A program made the position numbers and the translations under genes. Shown piece by piece: positions 54,492 through 64,000 of a stretch of DNA of 64,000 nt (position 1 is its first letter; each line of letters starts with the position of its first letter). The notes below the pieces were generated by a model. That model was not told where the DNA came from, searched no databases, and was given only the letters and a program-made list of their open reading frames with translations. The stretch is from Alopecurus myosuroides (taxonomy: Eukaryota > Streptophyta > Magnoliopsida > Poales > Poaceae), in assembly GCA_028641055.1 (NCBI GenBank), contig CM054057.1, forward strand, positions 400,194,541 to 400,258,540, given 5' to 3'.

Positions 54492-57400
54492 TGTAAAGGC
54501 CCCAAACCGGAAGGTTCAGAACCCCTCATATGCATTCATTCACAATCCCAGAATAACCAGTTGTGAACAACATACGTAGTTGGCATACAGAATACATCAT
54601 CCATTACACGAATAATAGAGTCTTACATAAATGGTCACATGACCAAGTTCTTGATAACTGTCACACAGGACAGACATTCAAAATAAACACAGCGGAAGAC
54701 GATAAGCATAGCGTAGTAGAACCCGAGTCACGCCTCATCCTACAGGCTGCTGACTGGGAGACGATCCTAACTCGCAGGGCCATCAGCGTAGAACTCCTCC
54801 TCATAGAACTCCTCCTGGGGTGGCTCCTCATAGTCTGATAAGTAGATACCAGGGGCGAAACCAAATGAGTACATTTGAATGTACTCAACAAGACATCCTT
54901 TATGAGCTTACAATAATGCATACATGCTTATTTGGTGGAGTGGGTAGGCCGTACATATGGTTCAGCTACCCATGACAGATAAAAGATTTATCATGGTTGA
55001 TTCTTCAAGTTTAGTCCTTTATGGATAAATCAGGTAAAATAATATAGTTTTTCTCTCGTAGATATCACATATCTTGGAGGTTTTATAAGTCTTTTAGAAA
55101 AGAAAGTTTTCTTTTCAGAAACTTGTAATAATAGTTTCCTCCTCCTCGGTATCTCGCAGATACCAAGTCATTCCTCCATAGTACCTCGCAGGTACAAAGC
55201 TGTCCTTCAAAAACCTCTTTTTGAAAAGTTGACACAATACTAGCTACATGGCCATTCAACCGTCCATATCCGAGGACGCGGCTATCTCGAAATAGTTTTA
55301 CTCTGCAGAGGTGTACACACTTCCACTAGATCCAGAATCCGCCATGAAACAACCATGGACTATTCCCAACCTATGGGAACATCAGATAACTGATCTTGAC
55401 TATCCCCTATGTACAAGCTAGAACATGACTATCTCTTCAATTGGGGTTACCCCTCCCCGGCAAGCCGTGTCACACACCGCCCAGACAGGAGACCCAACTG
55501 CTGCATCCGGAGGGAAAATTAATCCCACACTTTAGGTGTCCCGTCTGCTCACTCCTAGCGACACTTCGGTTCGGAGGATCCAATCCTCTATAGCACTTTG
55601 AGATAGCTCACATACTAACCATAACAAGTTTTTAATCAAGCCCCTACCCATATTGGGGTAAAGTGGCAGTACGATAATGGTTGTCCAGCGAAGACTAGGT
55701 TATGTGTCTTTTGTAAACCTTTCTCAAAAATTTCCCCTCATGGCATTCTTCCGGCAGGCAGGGTCTCACCCTTTCTCCGGGGTTTTTCCTTCATAAGGCA
55801 TTTGTTTACAAAAACACATTTTATTTGGTTCATTTAAGAACCCAAGTTTTAATTTGTTGGATGGTATATTATATACCATTTAGTGGCTAAGGGCTTGGCA
55901 AATACCAAGTTGACTATTATTATGATTCCTTCTTCTAATAATATTAATAGTAGTAGTATTCACAACAAAAATAGTTTTGAGAGTATAGTTTTGTGAAAAC
56001 TTCAGAAGTGAAAAGCATGCATGATAGATAATGATAAGTATTTATACAGCAAGCATTAGGATGGCTTGCCTTGGTACAAGTGATGGTCCTGGTCCTGAAA
56101 GTAACAGGAGTTGCAATACCCTTCTTCAGCAAATCCTTCCTCCTCGTTTTCTAACGTCGTAAAAAGAAATAAAGGCACACTTTCAGAGCCAACCAAGACA
56201 AACAATGCTACAAGTGATACCTACAGCAAGCAATTAAAAAGTAACACTCAAGACATTCAATTTTCCCTTAAGAAAATTGACAAGAAAACCACACGGGAAA
56301 AATCTGTTTTTTCCTAGTGTTTACGTGTGGTGAAACTTAATGATTTTAAGTCAAGAGCATCATGGACCAGTGGGGTAAATCACATGTTAATAGACAGTAG
56401 GGTGTCACATAAAACACAATTTGACGTCTAAAAACTCCCCCAATACTTTCTATGGCAAACACAAAATATAAGCTAAAATATGCAAGTGGTGAAAAAGGCT
56501 TATGACAATAAGTCAAGCTCCTTTTCCACCATGAACCAAAAATACCAGTGGGTGTTCCACTAGCATAATGATCATAAAGAGGTTATTAAGCCTCTGGTCA
56601 CATTCCTAAAAATGCTCAAAACAAACAAACTAGTCCCACAAACTCCTACTCATACTAGTAGAAACTTGGAAAAAATACTAGACTAGTTTATACTTCACTT
56701 GTTAATTTTAGGCACAAGTGTGCAAACTAACAGAGGTAAAATACTCCTATACTCAGTACCAAAATGCTACTGGATCCCACAAAATAACATAAAAAGTTTA
56801 GCTATGAAACAAGGAAAAACTAGACTAAAATTGCCACACATGTGAGGGAATTAAATCTAGGCACCCAAGTGATACTCAAGCAATTTCCAATACTTGAGGG
56901 GAAATTAACAGAGGTGAAAACACAAGGATAACAATGCCACAAGGACATTTCATCCTCTGTTTTCAACCACAAAGAAACATATTTTTCCATAGTGGAAAAC
57001 AAAACAAAAGGCATGCATGTATAATCTAGTAGGAAATCTAGACCTTAAGCAATGCTATTTTAAATCTATTCTAAACTCAAACACCAAGTAACCAGAGGTG
57101 TTGTAACTAAAATAACAGTACCAAAATGGTACTGGTTCCTTGAAAATTAATCTAGCAAAAAGGCTAGATACAAACTAAAAATCTACTCGCAAACCTAGAT
57201 AGAAAATAAGCTATGAGCAAGACTTAAGCATGGAAATTAATTCTAAAAATTCTACCACTCAAGCCATTTATTCTAACATGTTCATACATCATGGAACTAT
57301 CATAAACACACTAGAAAACAACATTACAAACAAGAAAACAATAGGTGCATATCACAAAATGATCATATAAAACAAGATCTAGGAATTAAAAAAAATAGGC

Positions 57401-59661
57401 AGAAAAGTGCTAAAACTTGTTCTGTCCCCCTAATTTTTTTTATGGCTCCAAAAATTAAATCCTTCTAGGATGTGATAGTACTTAACAATACAAAGCCTCT
57501 CCAATTGGTCCCAGTCAAAAATGATGTCTCAAACGCCCCCTAAAATTCTTGGAATAGCTCACTGATGTTTTACCAAAATGGATGGCATTTCCAAATGGGA
57601 ACTCTCCTGGATGCAAACTAAAATTCTAAAGGTAGGTATTGATAAGGGCTTTCCAAAACAGTTGAGTTTGCTCAAAAATGTTTTGTATTTTTGAAGTTCT
57701 ATTCATTTCCATTTTAATGGTACTGTCTGGCAAAAAGGCTATAGAAAAATAAATAAAGGTCAAAACAATATTCTGTAAAAGGGAGGTGGTTGTGATTTTG
57801 TTTGGCTACATGTACAAAAATTGACAAGGCCAAATAAAATCGTTTGCTATTTTTCCTAGGCCAAAACCTAACAGGTATGAATCTGTAAAAAAAAATTTGT
57901 TTTAAATTAACCGGGGCTAGCCCAGATGGGCTCGATTCGCTGCGCGTGGCCCAGCTAGGACCTAGGCCAGCCCAGGCGCGCGCGCGGGGGCGGGGGACGC
58001 GGGAAAAATCCCGTTCAAGCGCAACCGTCGATCGCCCGATCGACGGCTCTGGAGCTTTCTTCCTCCTCTCTTCTCACCCGACGGGAACTGCGTCGAACAC
58101 CTCATGGGCACGCACGGGACGGGAAGGGTGCTCACCTAGGGGGCCCGTGGAGCGACGCGTGGTGGCGGTGGGGTCGTGGGAGGCTGGTGGCGCGGTGGTG
58201 GCGGCGTTCGCTTCCCCGGCGACGAGATCCTTTCCGCGGCGGCACGGCGGACACGGCGGACACGGCTCGGGTTCCCCTGCGATCAAAAGCACCGCGGATG
58301 ATGTCAGGGAGGTGGCAAGGGCTACAGTGAACATGCTCGTGCAAAAATCGCGAGCTCACACGCACGGGTTGGTCCGTTTCGACTCGGGAGATCGTGCGGT
58401 GGCCGGCGGGAAGAATCAGCTCGTGCCGCTCGCACACGGCGAGGCACGGCCAGAAATTTCGGGTGTGGAGGCGTGGATGGGTGTGGTGTGCGGTGGCGAA
58501 ACGGCAAGGCCGTGGGAGCTTTGTAGGCACGGGGCCGCGGGCGTGCTCTTCGGGTGGCATGTGCGTGTGCATGTTGGCACGCAGAGGGAAGGGGGGGCCG
58601 TTTCTCTCGTGCGCTCTCGAGCCAGGGGCGGTGCCAAACTTGCTATTCACCACAGTAGAGCTAGGGTAGATAGGCATGAGGATTTTTTTGGCAATGCCAC
58701 TTGCACCCCCCCCCCCTCTACTCGAGCTCTAGTTTCCTACTTCTTTCCTTCTACTCTAAGGCATGTCTCGGGCCAACAAATGCATGGGGTTACAGAGCAT
58801 CTCAAGGCAATCAAAATAGACACCAAGTTTATTCAAAACCATGAAGAATTGGCAGAGAAACAAACCTCCAAAGTTCTGTCCAAAAACAGTTTTCAGAAAA
58901 ATTCAGTAAAAGACTTAGTGAAAATTTCACTAAGTGTTGGAAAAACAGAGTTTTGAAGCAAAAGTTGGCTTCTGTTTGATTGGGCAATTGAACTTGGATT
59001 TTGGAAATTCAAGTTGCCAATTGTTATATGTACTATCTAGTTTAAGAAAACAACAAGTACACCAGAAAAAGAGTTGGTTAACCCTCTGAAAACAACTGCC
59101 CAAAAAGCTATGTTTCTGTTTTCCAAATAGAAATGGTTTTTCAATATTTTTATACTAGGAAAACAATCATGGATTAGATTGTTTTCCAAGTGCTAAATTC
59201 AAACCAGTGGCATATAGTTGTACTACATAACATGTTCAACCATAATACCACAAGAAAACAACAAATCAAATATGTTTGATTCTTGAAAACAAGTGTGGAA
59301 AACAGCTAGTCATGTTGTTTTTCTGCTAAAAGTTTAAATAGGAAATAAATTCCCAAAGCTATTTAAATCCCAACCAAAGTGTTTCCTTGGTCAAGACATG
59401 ACTAAATAATGTTGTCATGAGTGAATCAAGTATCCCCCAAGCTTTGAAAAGGAATTTCTTAGGGTTTCCAGTTGAAAAACATCAGGCAGACAATAATCAA
59501 TTATCAGGAAAATCCTCAAATGAGTGAAAAGAAACACACCACTTATATTGCATAGATACACATGACTACACAAACATGTTGTCCACTTAATTGTCTTACA
59601 AAAGTCTTAAGAGGCTTGCTAATTTAATATTAAACAAGGGCTTAAAAATAGGGGTGTTACA
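54492..59661 (-). repeat. 3' LTR of element G
   Basis: 5170 bases with TGTAA...TTACA ends (plus strand TGTAAAGGCC ... GGGGTGTTACA). CAGCGGAA at 54690, hairpin at 54866-54887, GGACGCGGCT...CTCTGCAGAG block at 55275-55311, GC-rich block at 57900-58680. The largest ORF inside (57946-58956, plus strand) lies in the GC block, overlaps ORFs on the other strand and shows no domain. Confidence 0.85.
54866..54887. other. Conserved hairpin in G LTR
   Basis: TGAGTACAT-TTGA-ATGTACTCA, 9-bp perfect stem with 4-base loop, then ACAAG. Confidence 0.65.
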
Positions 59662-59704
59662 AATCTCCCCCCCTTAAAAGAATCTCGTCCCGAGATTAGC
59701 GGGT
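59662..59704 (-). other. Polypurine tract and CGAG inverted repeat of G
   Basis: Minus strand AATCTCGGGACGAGATTC then TTTTAAGGGGGGGAGATT directly before the LTR, and directly after the polyprotein stop at 59705-59707. Confidence 0.85.
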
Positions 59705-62700
59705 CTAGGCTTTAAGAAAATCAGGGAACTCCTTCCTGATATCATCCTCACGCTCCCAGGTAGCTTCTTCCTCAGAATGATTCGTCCACTGAATCTTAAG
59801 GAATTTTATAGCACGCCTCCTGGTAGCGCGCACAATCTCCTCGAGAACCCGCAGGGGTCTATCACGATAAGTCAAGTCATCATTGATATCAATGGTCCTG
59901 AAATCTATGTCTTGATACGAGAGATCCTTCTCCGGTACTTGCAGACATTTCCGGAGCAATGACACATGGAACACATTGTGAAACGCAGATAGCTCCTCAG
60001 GTAATTCTAACTGATAAGAAACTTCGCCACGACGTGCCAAGATCTTAAAAGGGCCAATATACCTGGGTGCCAGCTTTCCCTTGACATGGAAACGCTGCAT
60101 CCCTTTGAGTGGCGTAACACGAAGGTACACGAAATCTCCAATGTTGAAAGAGACATCACGACGCTTCGTATCAGCATAACTCTTCTGACGAGATTGAGCT
60201 GTCTTTAAACGTTCCCGAATAAGCTGAACCTGCTCTTCTGCAGCTTTCAAAGTGTCCACACCAAAAACCTGACTGTCTCCAGTCTCAGTCCAATTCAGAG
60301 GTGTGCGGCATTTACGTCCATACAGTGCTTCAAAAGGGGCCATTTGCAAACTAGACTGATAACTGTTGTTGTAAGAAAACTCTGCGAAAGGCAGACAGTC
60401 TTCCCATTTAACTCCATAGGACAACACACAAGCACGGAGCATGTCTTCCAGAATTTGGTTCACACGCTCTGTCTGTCCATCAGTCTGTGGGTGATAGGCT
60501 GTGCTAAAAGCTAATTTGGTTCCCAAACTCTCGTGCAACTTCTTCCAAAATCTGGATGTGAACTGTGTACCTCGATCAGACACAATCCTGCTCGGGACTC
60601 CGTGCAGGCTGACAATCCGAGAAATGTAAAGATCAGCTAGCTGATCTCCACGATAGGTGGTCCGGACAGGAATGAAGTGAGCAACTTTCGTGAGCCTGTC
60701 CACGACAACCCATATAGAATCATTTCCTCGGCTGGACCTAGGAAGTCCTGTGATGAAGTCCATCCCTACTTCATCCCATTTCCAAACAGGTACTTGCAAC
60801 GGCTGGAGCAAGCCAGCGGGACGCTGGTGCCCAGCTTTTACTTGCTGGCAGACATGGCACTTGGCTACAAATGAAGCAATTTCTCGCTTCATTCCATGCC
60901 ACCAGAATCTCTCCTTCAGGTCTTGATACATCTTGGTTCCTCCAGGATGGATAGAATACATGGTCTCATGAGCTTCGACCATGATGGTCTGCTTGAGATC
61001 AGACTCAGAGGGAACACAAATACGGCCTTCATACCATAATCCCCCATCAGCATCGATAGTAAACCCAGCAACCTTCTCCTTCTCCATGCGGGCCTTAATA
61101 CCATCAATACTTTTCTGGCCTTTCTGCGCCTCTTTGATTTGGTCAACCAGAGTTGGTTTAAGTTCTATGGCGTCCAACATACCATAGCTGACCACTTCAA
61201 TGCCAAGTTGGTCAAGCTCTTTCCACAACTCGGGCTGCCTTACAAGAATCATAGCATTTAGAGAGGCCGGCTCTCGACTAAGAGCATCTGCAACCACATT
61301 TGCCTTCCCAGGGTGATAATGAATACTCAGATCATAATCTTTAATGAGCTCAATCCAGCGGCGCTGCCTCATGTTGAGCTCACGTTGAGTAAAGATATAC
61401 TTTAAACTCTTATGATCCGTGTAAATTTCCACTCTTCTTCCCATAAGAAAGTGTCGCCATGTTTTGAGGGCATGCACGACAGCAGCAAGCTCTAAGTCAT
61501 GAGTGGGGTAATTCAACTCGTGGGGTCTCAACTGGCGGGATATGAAAGATATCACTTTCCCTTCTTGCATAAGTACGCTTCCAAGACCAAGCTTAGAAGC
61601 GTCACAATATACGTCGAAATTCTTGGTGATATCCGGCATAATAAGGATTGGAGCGGTCACAAGTCGATGTTTCAACTCATTGAAACTCTCTTCACACTTG
61701 TCCGTCCATAGGAACTTGCTATCCTTCTTGAGCAACTGGGTGAGGGGTCTGGCTATACTCGAGAATCCCTGAACAAACTTGCGGTAATATCCTGCCAAAC
61801 CTAGAAAGGATCTGACTTCAGTCTGGTTGGTCGGAGCAGCACGCTTCTCCACAGACTGAACTAGAGTAGGGTCAACAGATATTCCTCCCGCAGATACTAC
61901 ATGTCCAAGAAACCCGACTTCCGTCAACCAGAATTGACATTTACTAAACTTAGCATACAATTGATGCTCACGAAGTGTTCCGAGCACAATTCTCAGATGT
62001 TCTTCGTGTTCTTCCTCACTCCGAGAATATATGAGAATGTCGTCAATAAACACCACGACAAACTTGTCTAGAAAATCCATGAATACCTTATTCATGAGAT
62101 TCATGAAATAGGCAGGGGCATTGGTTAGACCAAAGGACATCACGGTGTATTCATACAACCCGTAACGAGTGGTGAAAGCAGTCTTGGGAATATCAGTATC
62201 ACGGACTTTCATTTGGTGATAACCAGTCCGAAGGTCGATCTTCGAGAAGATTACGGCCCCATTCAGCTGGTCAAACAGGTCTTCAATTTTGGGCAACGGG
62301 TATTTGTTCTTGATGGTAACATCATTCAACTTGCGGTAGTCCACACATAAACGAGTGGTACCGTCCCGTTTTTCCACAAAAATGATCGGAGACCCCCATG
62401 GCGATGCACTAGGGCGAATCAAACCTTTTCTCAACATATCATCCAGCTGGGTCTTCAACTCATCTAATTCCTTTGGGTTCATCCGATAAGGCTTCTGTGC
62501 TATGGGTCCAGTTCCGGGCACTAACTCGATCACAAACTCGATATCCCGATCAGGGGGCATACCGGGTAACTCTTCAGGAAAAACATCCGGGTATTCGCAA
62601 ACGACCGGGACTTCCTCAAGGTTTGGGTGGGCTATACCAGTGTGGCAGTGAACTTGTGACGAGGGTTTAGTTGCAGTGTACGCAACCTTTTCCCCATCCT

Positions 62701-64000
62701 CAGAGATCATATCAATAGATTTCTTAGTGCAGTCAATAACCCCCTTATACTTGGCCATCCAGTTCATACCAAGTACCACTTCTATCCCCTTGGATCCCAG
62801 CACTATAAGATCAGCATGAAAAGTTTTCCCTTGTATTTCTACTGGCACTTCATTGCAAATTAAGTTGGCTTTAGTACTATCCCCAGGTATTTGTACTAAC
62901 ATAGGGTTGTGCATACGGGAATGCTTCATACCACTTTTCTCAGCAAACGGTTTTGTGACAAAAGAATGTGATGCACCAGAATCAAACAGTACTGCGGCTG
63001 GCACCGAGTTGACAGGAAACGTACCCATCACCATGTCTGGTGCCTCCTGAGCTTCTGCAGCAGTGACGTGGTTCAGGTGTCCCTTCATCCTATTCTGCCG
63101 TCCAGTGGAAGGACCATGGTTCATCTTGGTTGCAGTTGGCTGGGCTGTGGCAGTAGCTTTGGTAGGGCACTCACGAGCAAAGTGACCTTCCTTTCCGCAG
63201 GCAAAACAACCTCCAGAAGGCCTTGGGCTTGGGTTAGGTTTGGGAGCATTGTTGGAGTTGTTCCCATTTCCACTGTTGTTGCCTCCATAGCGGTTTCCAT
63301 GATTATTCCCAGAATGATTACCATGGTTACCACCATAGCTATTTCCTCCGTACTTTGGTGCATAGTTGGGGTTGTAGTTGTTGGGCCTTGGTGCATAGTT
63401 GTGGTTGGGGCGGGGTGCATAAGCAGGTGCCTTGTGGGATGGTGGCCTCGCATACGGAGTGTTGCGAGTCCTTTGAGCACTAGGTCCTCCATGCACGGTC
63501 ATCTTCCTCTTGCGGTTATCATCAGCAGATTTCCGCTTGTGCTCCAGTACCATAGCGGCATTTGCAAGGGTCTCCAAGTCCTGGAATGGAACCACCACTA
63601 GAGCGCACTGGAGCTCATCATCCAGCCCATTTAAGAACCTCTCCCTCTTCTTAGCATCAGTATTGATATCATCCTGTGCATACCTGGACAGAGTAGTGAA
63701 ATTCTCCCAGTATTCAGACACAGGCATACTTCCCTGCCTCAGCTTCAGAAATTTCTCACGCATAAGTGTCATCATTCCTTGGGGAATGTGATACTTGCGG
63801 AATCTTGCAGAGAAATCCTCCCAGTTGAACACGTGACCAGCAGCAACAGTCTCACGTGTAGTCTCCCACCAAGTCCTGGCAGGACCAGCAAGAAAATGGG
63901 AGGCAAACAGGACCTTATCATTTTCCTCAACTGATGCAACCTCCAGTTTGTTTGCAATGGTGCGGAGCCAGTCGTCAGCATCGAGAGGCTCCACAATCCT
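59705..64000 (-). CDS. Intact gag-pol polyprotein of element G with chromodomain (5' partial)
   Basis: At least 1429 residues without a stop; the frame is open at the window edge and the first visible GTG is not the true start. Numbering from 63994: gag core with [13 protein letters not shown] and [12 protein letters not shown]; Asn/Gly/Tyr-rich linker 195-250; zinc knuckle [14 protein letters not shown] at 263-276; protease FDSGASHSF with Asp 338; RT 520-700 with motif [13 protein letters not shown] and active site FIDDILIYS (Asp 651-652); RNase H 795-910 with [10 protein letters not shown] and [10 protein letters not shown]; integrase zinc finger H1009, H1016, C1046, C1049; core D1079, D1140, E1176 (a D,D-35,E spacing); RYIGPFKIL at 1311-1319; chromodomain ending [18 protein letters not shown] at 1397-1414. 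All catalytic residues are present. Tekay/Del-type by architecture. Confidence 0.95.
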   Translation of the reverse strand, partial: RIVEPLDADDWLRTIANKLEVASVEENDKVLFASHFLAGPARTWWETTRETVAAGHVFNWEDFSARFRKYHIPQGMMTLMREKFLKLRQGSMPVSEYWENFTTLSRYAQDDINTDAKKRERFLNGLDDELQCALVVVPFQDLETLANAAMVLEHKRKSADDNRKRKMTVHGGPSAQRTRNTPYARPPSHKAPAYAPRPNHNYAPRPNNYNPNYAPKYGGNSYGGNHGNHSGNNHGNRYGGNNSGNGNNSNNAPKPNPSPRPSGGCFACGKEGHFARECPTKATATAQPTATKMNHGPSTGRQNRMKGHLNHVTAAEAQEAPDMVMGTFPVNSVPAAVLFDSGASHSFVTKPFAEKSGMKHSRMHNPMLVQIPGDSTKANLICNEVPVEIQGKTFHADLIVLGSKGIEVVLGMNWMAKYKGVIDCTKKSIDMISEDGEKVAYTATKPSSQVHCHTGIAHPNLEEVPVVCEYPDVFPEELPGMPPDRDIEFVIELVPGTGPIAQKPYRMNPKELDELKTQLDDMLRKGLIRPSASPWGSPIIFVEKRDGTTRLCVDYRKLNDVTIKNKYPLPKIEDLFDQLNGAVIFSKIDLRTGYHQMKVRDTDIPKTAFTTRYGLYEYTVMSFGLTNAPAYFMNLMNKVFMDFLDKFVVVFIDDILIYSRSEEEHEEHLRIVLGTLREHQLYAKFSKCQFWLTEVGFLGHVVSAGGISVDPTLVQSVEKRAAPTNQTEVRSFLGLAGYYRKFVQGFSSIARPLTQLLKKDSKFLWTDKCEESFNELKHRLVTAPILIMPDITKNFDVYCDASKLGLGSVLMQEGKVISFISRQLRPHELNYPTHDLELAAVVHALKTWRHFLMGRRVEIYTDHKSLKYIFTQRELNMRQRRWIELIKDYDLSIHYHPGKANVVADALSREPASLNAMILVRQPELWKELDQLGIEVVSYGMLDAIELKPTLVDQIKEAQKGQKSIDGIKARMEKEKVAGFTIDADGGLWYEGRICVPSESDLKQTIMVEAHETMYSIHPGGTKMYQDLKERFWWHGMKREIASFVAKCHVCQQVKAGHQRPAGLLQPLQVPVWKWDEVGMDFITGLPRSSRGNDSIWVVVDRLTKVAHFIPVRTTYRGDQLADLYISRIVSLHGVPSRIVSDRGTQFTSRFWKKLHESLGTKLAFSTAYHPQTDGQTERVNQILEDMLRACVLSYGVKWEDCLPFAEFSYNNSYQSSLQMAPFEALYGRKCRTPLNWTETGDSQVFGVDTLKAAEEQVQLIRERLKTAQSRQKSYADTKRRDVSFNIGDFVYLRVTPLKGMQRFHVKGKLAPRYIGPFKILARRGEVSYQLELPEELSAFHNVFHVSLLRKCLQVPEKDLSYQDIDFRTIDINDDLTYRDRPLRVLEEIVRATRRRAIKFLKIQWTNHSEEEATWEREDDIRKEFPDFLKA

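Larger units (their letters stand above)
54492..64000 (-). mobile_element. Element G: Tekay/Del-type chromovirus with intact gag-pol, partial
   Basis: A 3' LTR (54492-59661), purine tract and CGAG inverted repeat, then a minus-strand polyprotein frame open from 59705 to the window edge with no stop. The right part (start of gag, 5' LTR) lies outside. It begins at the first base after the TCCTA duplication of H. Intact coding suggests recent insertion. Confidence 0.92.

Noticed and set aside
57946..58956. 336-codon plus-strand ORF in the G LTR
   Set aside because: Lies in a GC-rich block where ORFs of similar length occur on both strands. It has no domain and sits wholly inside an LTR opposite to the element's transcription.
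1..64000. Host genes, CRISPR arrays, rRNA, defence or biosynthetic clusters
   Set aside because: Looked for on both strands. Every recognisable protein domain belongs to a transposable element, and no regular repeat-spacer array is present.

Overview
This window looks like intergenic repeat DNA from a large-genome grass, most likely Pooideae (wheat, barley, rye or oat group). I infer this from the kinds of element present: Athila, Tat, CRM-type and Tekay/Del-type Ty3/gypsy LTR retrotransposons stacked against and inside one another, plus a hAT element and a grass-type Stowaway MITE. Many of the non-coding stretches also resemble Triticeae repeats as I know them; that is recognition, not a database search. 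I found no host gene, rRNA, functional tRNA or CRISPR array. Every convincing reading frame belongs to a transposable element.

Layout. 1-4747: minus-strand Athila-lineage remnant A (gag and protease, no RT or integrase, then a separate downstream ORF). 4748-12933: plus-strand CRM-type chromovirus B with a complete 5' LTR, decayed gag-pol and a truncated 3' LTR. 12931-13326: a second RT fragment fused to the broken LTR. 13347-15108 and 29415-30521: Athila-type LTRs and short internal sequence D, interrupted by a complete minus-strand Tat-lineage element E (15109-29414; 5-bp target duplication TACAA). E carries a degenerate minus-strand gag-pol with an extra archaeal-type RNase H, and an intron-containing plus-strand gene with its own TATA box. 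30522-about 32130: a plus-strand LTR (I). About 32245-42232: minus-strand Tekay/Del-type element F with one LTR of about 3.8 kb. Its integrase/chromodomain region is split by a 1.09-kb hAT element, which itself contains a 123-bp Stowaway MITE. 42233-42867: the end of a plus-strand Tat-type LTR with its primer-binding site and leader (J).

42868-54486: complete element H, 11.6 kb, flanked by TCCTA on both sides. It has two LTRs of 5.1 kb around only 1.4 kb of internal sequence with no gag or pol. It starts from an initiator-Met-type primer site, and its polypurine-tract region matches those of F and G, so it looks like a non-autonomous partner of Tekay/Del elements. 54492-64000: element G, beginning immediately after H's target duplication, with a 5.17-kb LTR and an uninterrupted gag-protease-RT-RNase H-integrase-chromodomain frame of at least 1429 residues that runs off the right edge. 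G is the only element here that looks able to supply proteins, and it is a plausible helper for H.

Relative ages by nesting and decay: A, B, D and E are old (many stops, diverged LTRs). F is intermediate. H and G are young. The most unusual points are H and its end-to-end contact with G at the same 5-bp site; a covarying hairpin at the same place in the F, H and G LTRs; a tRNA-like Pol III unit in the F LTR; the promoter-equipped antisense gene in E; and the gene-fragment-carrying hAT element.
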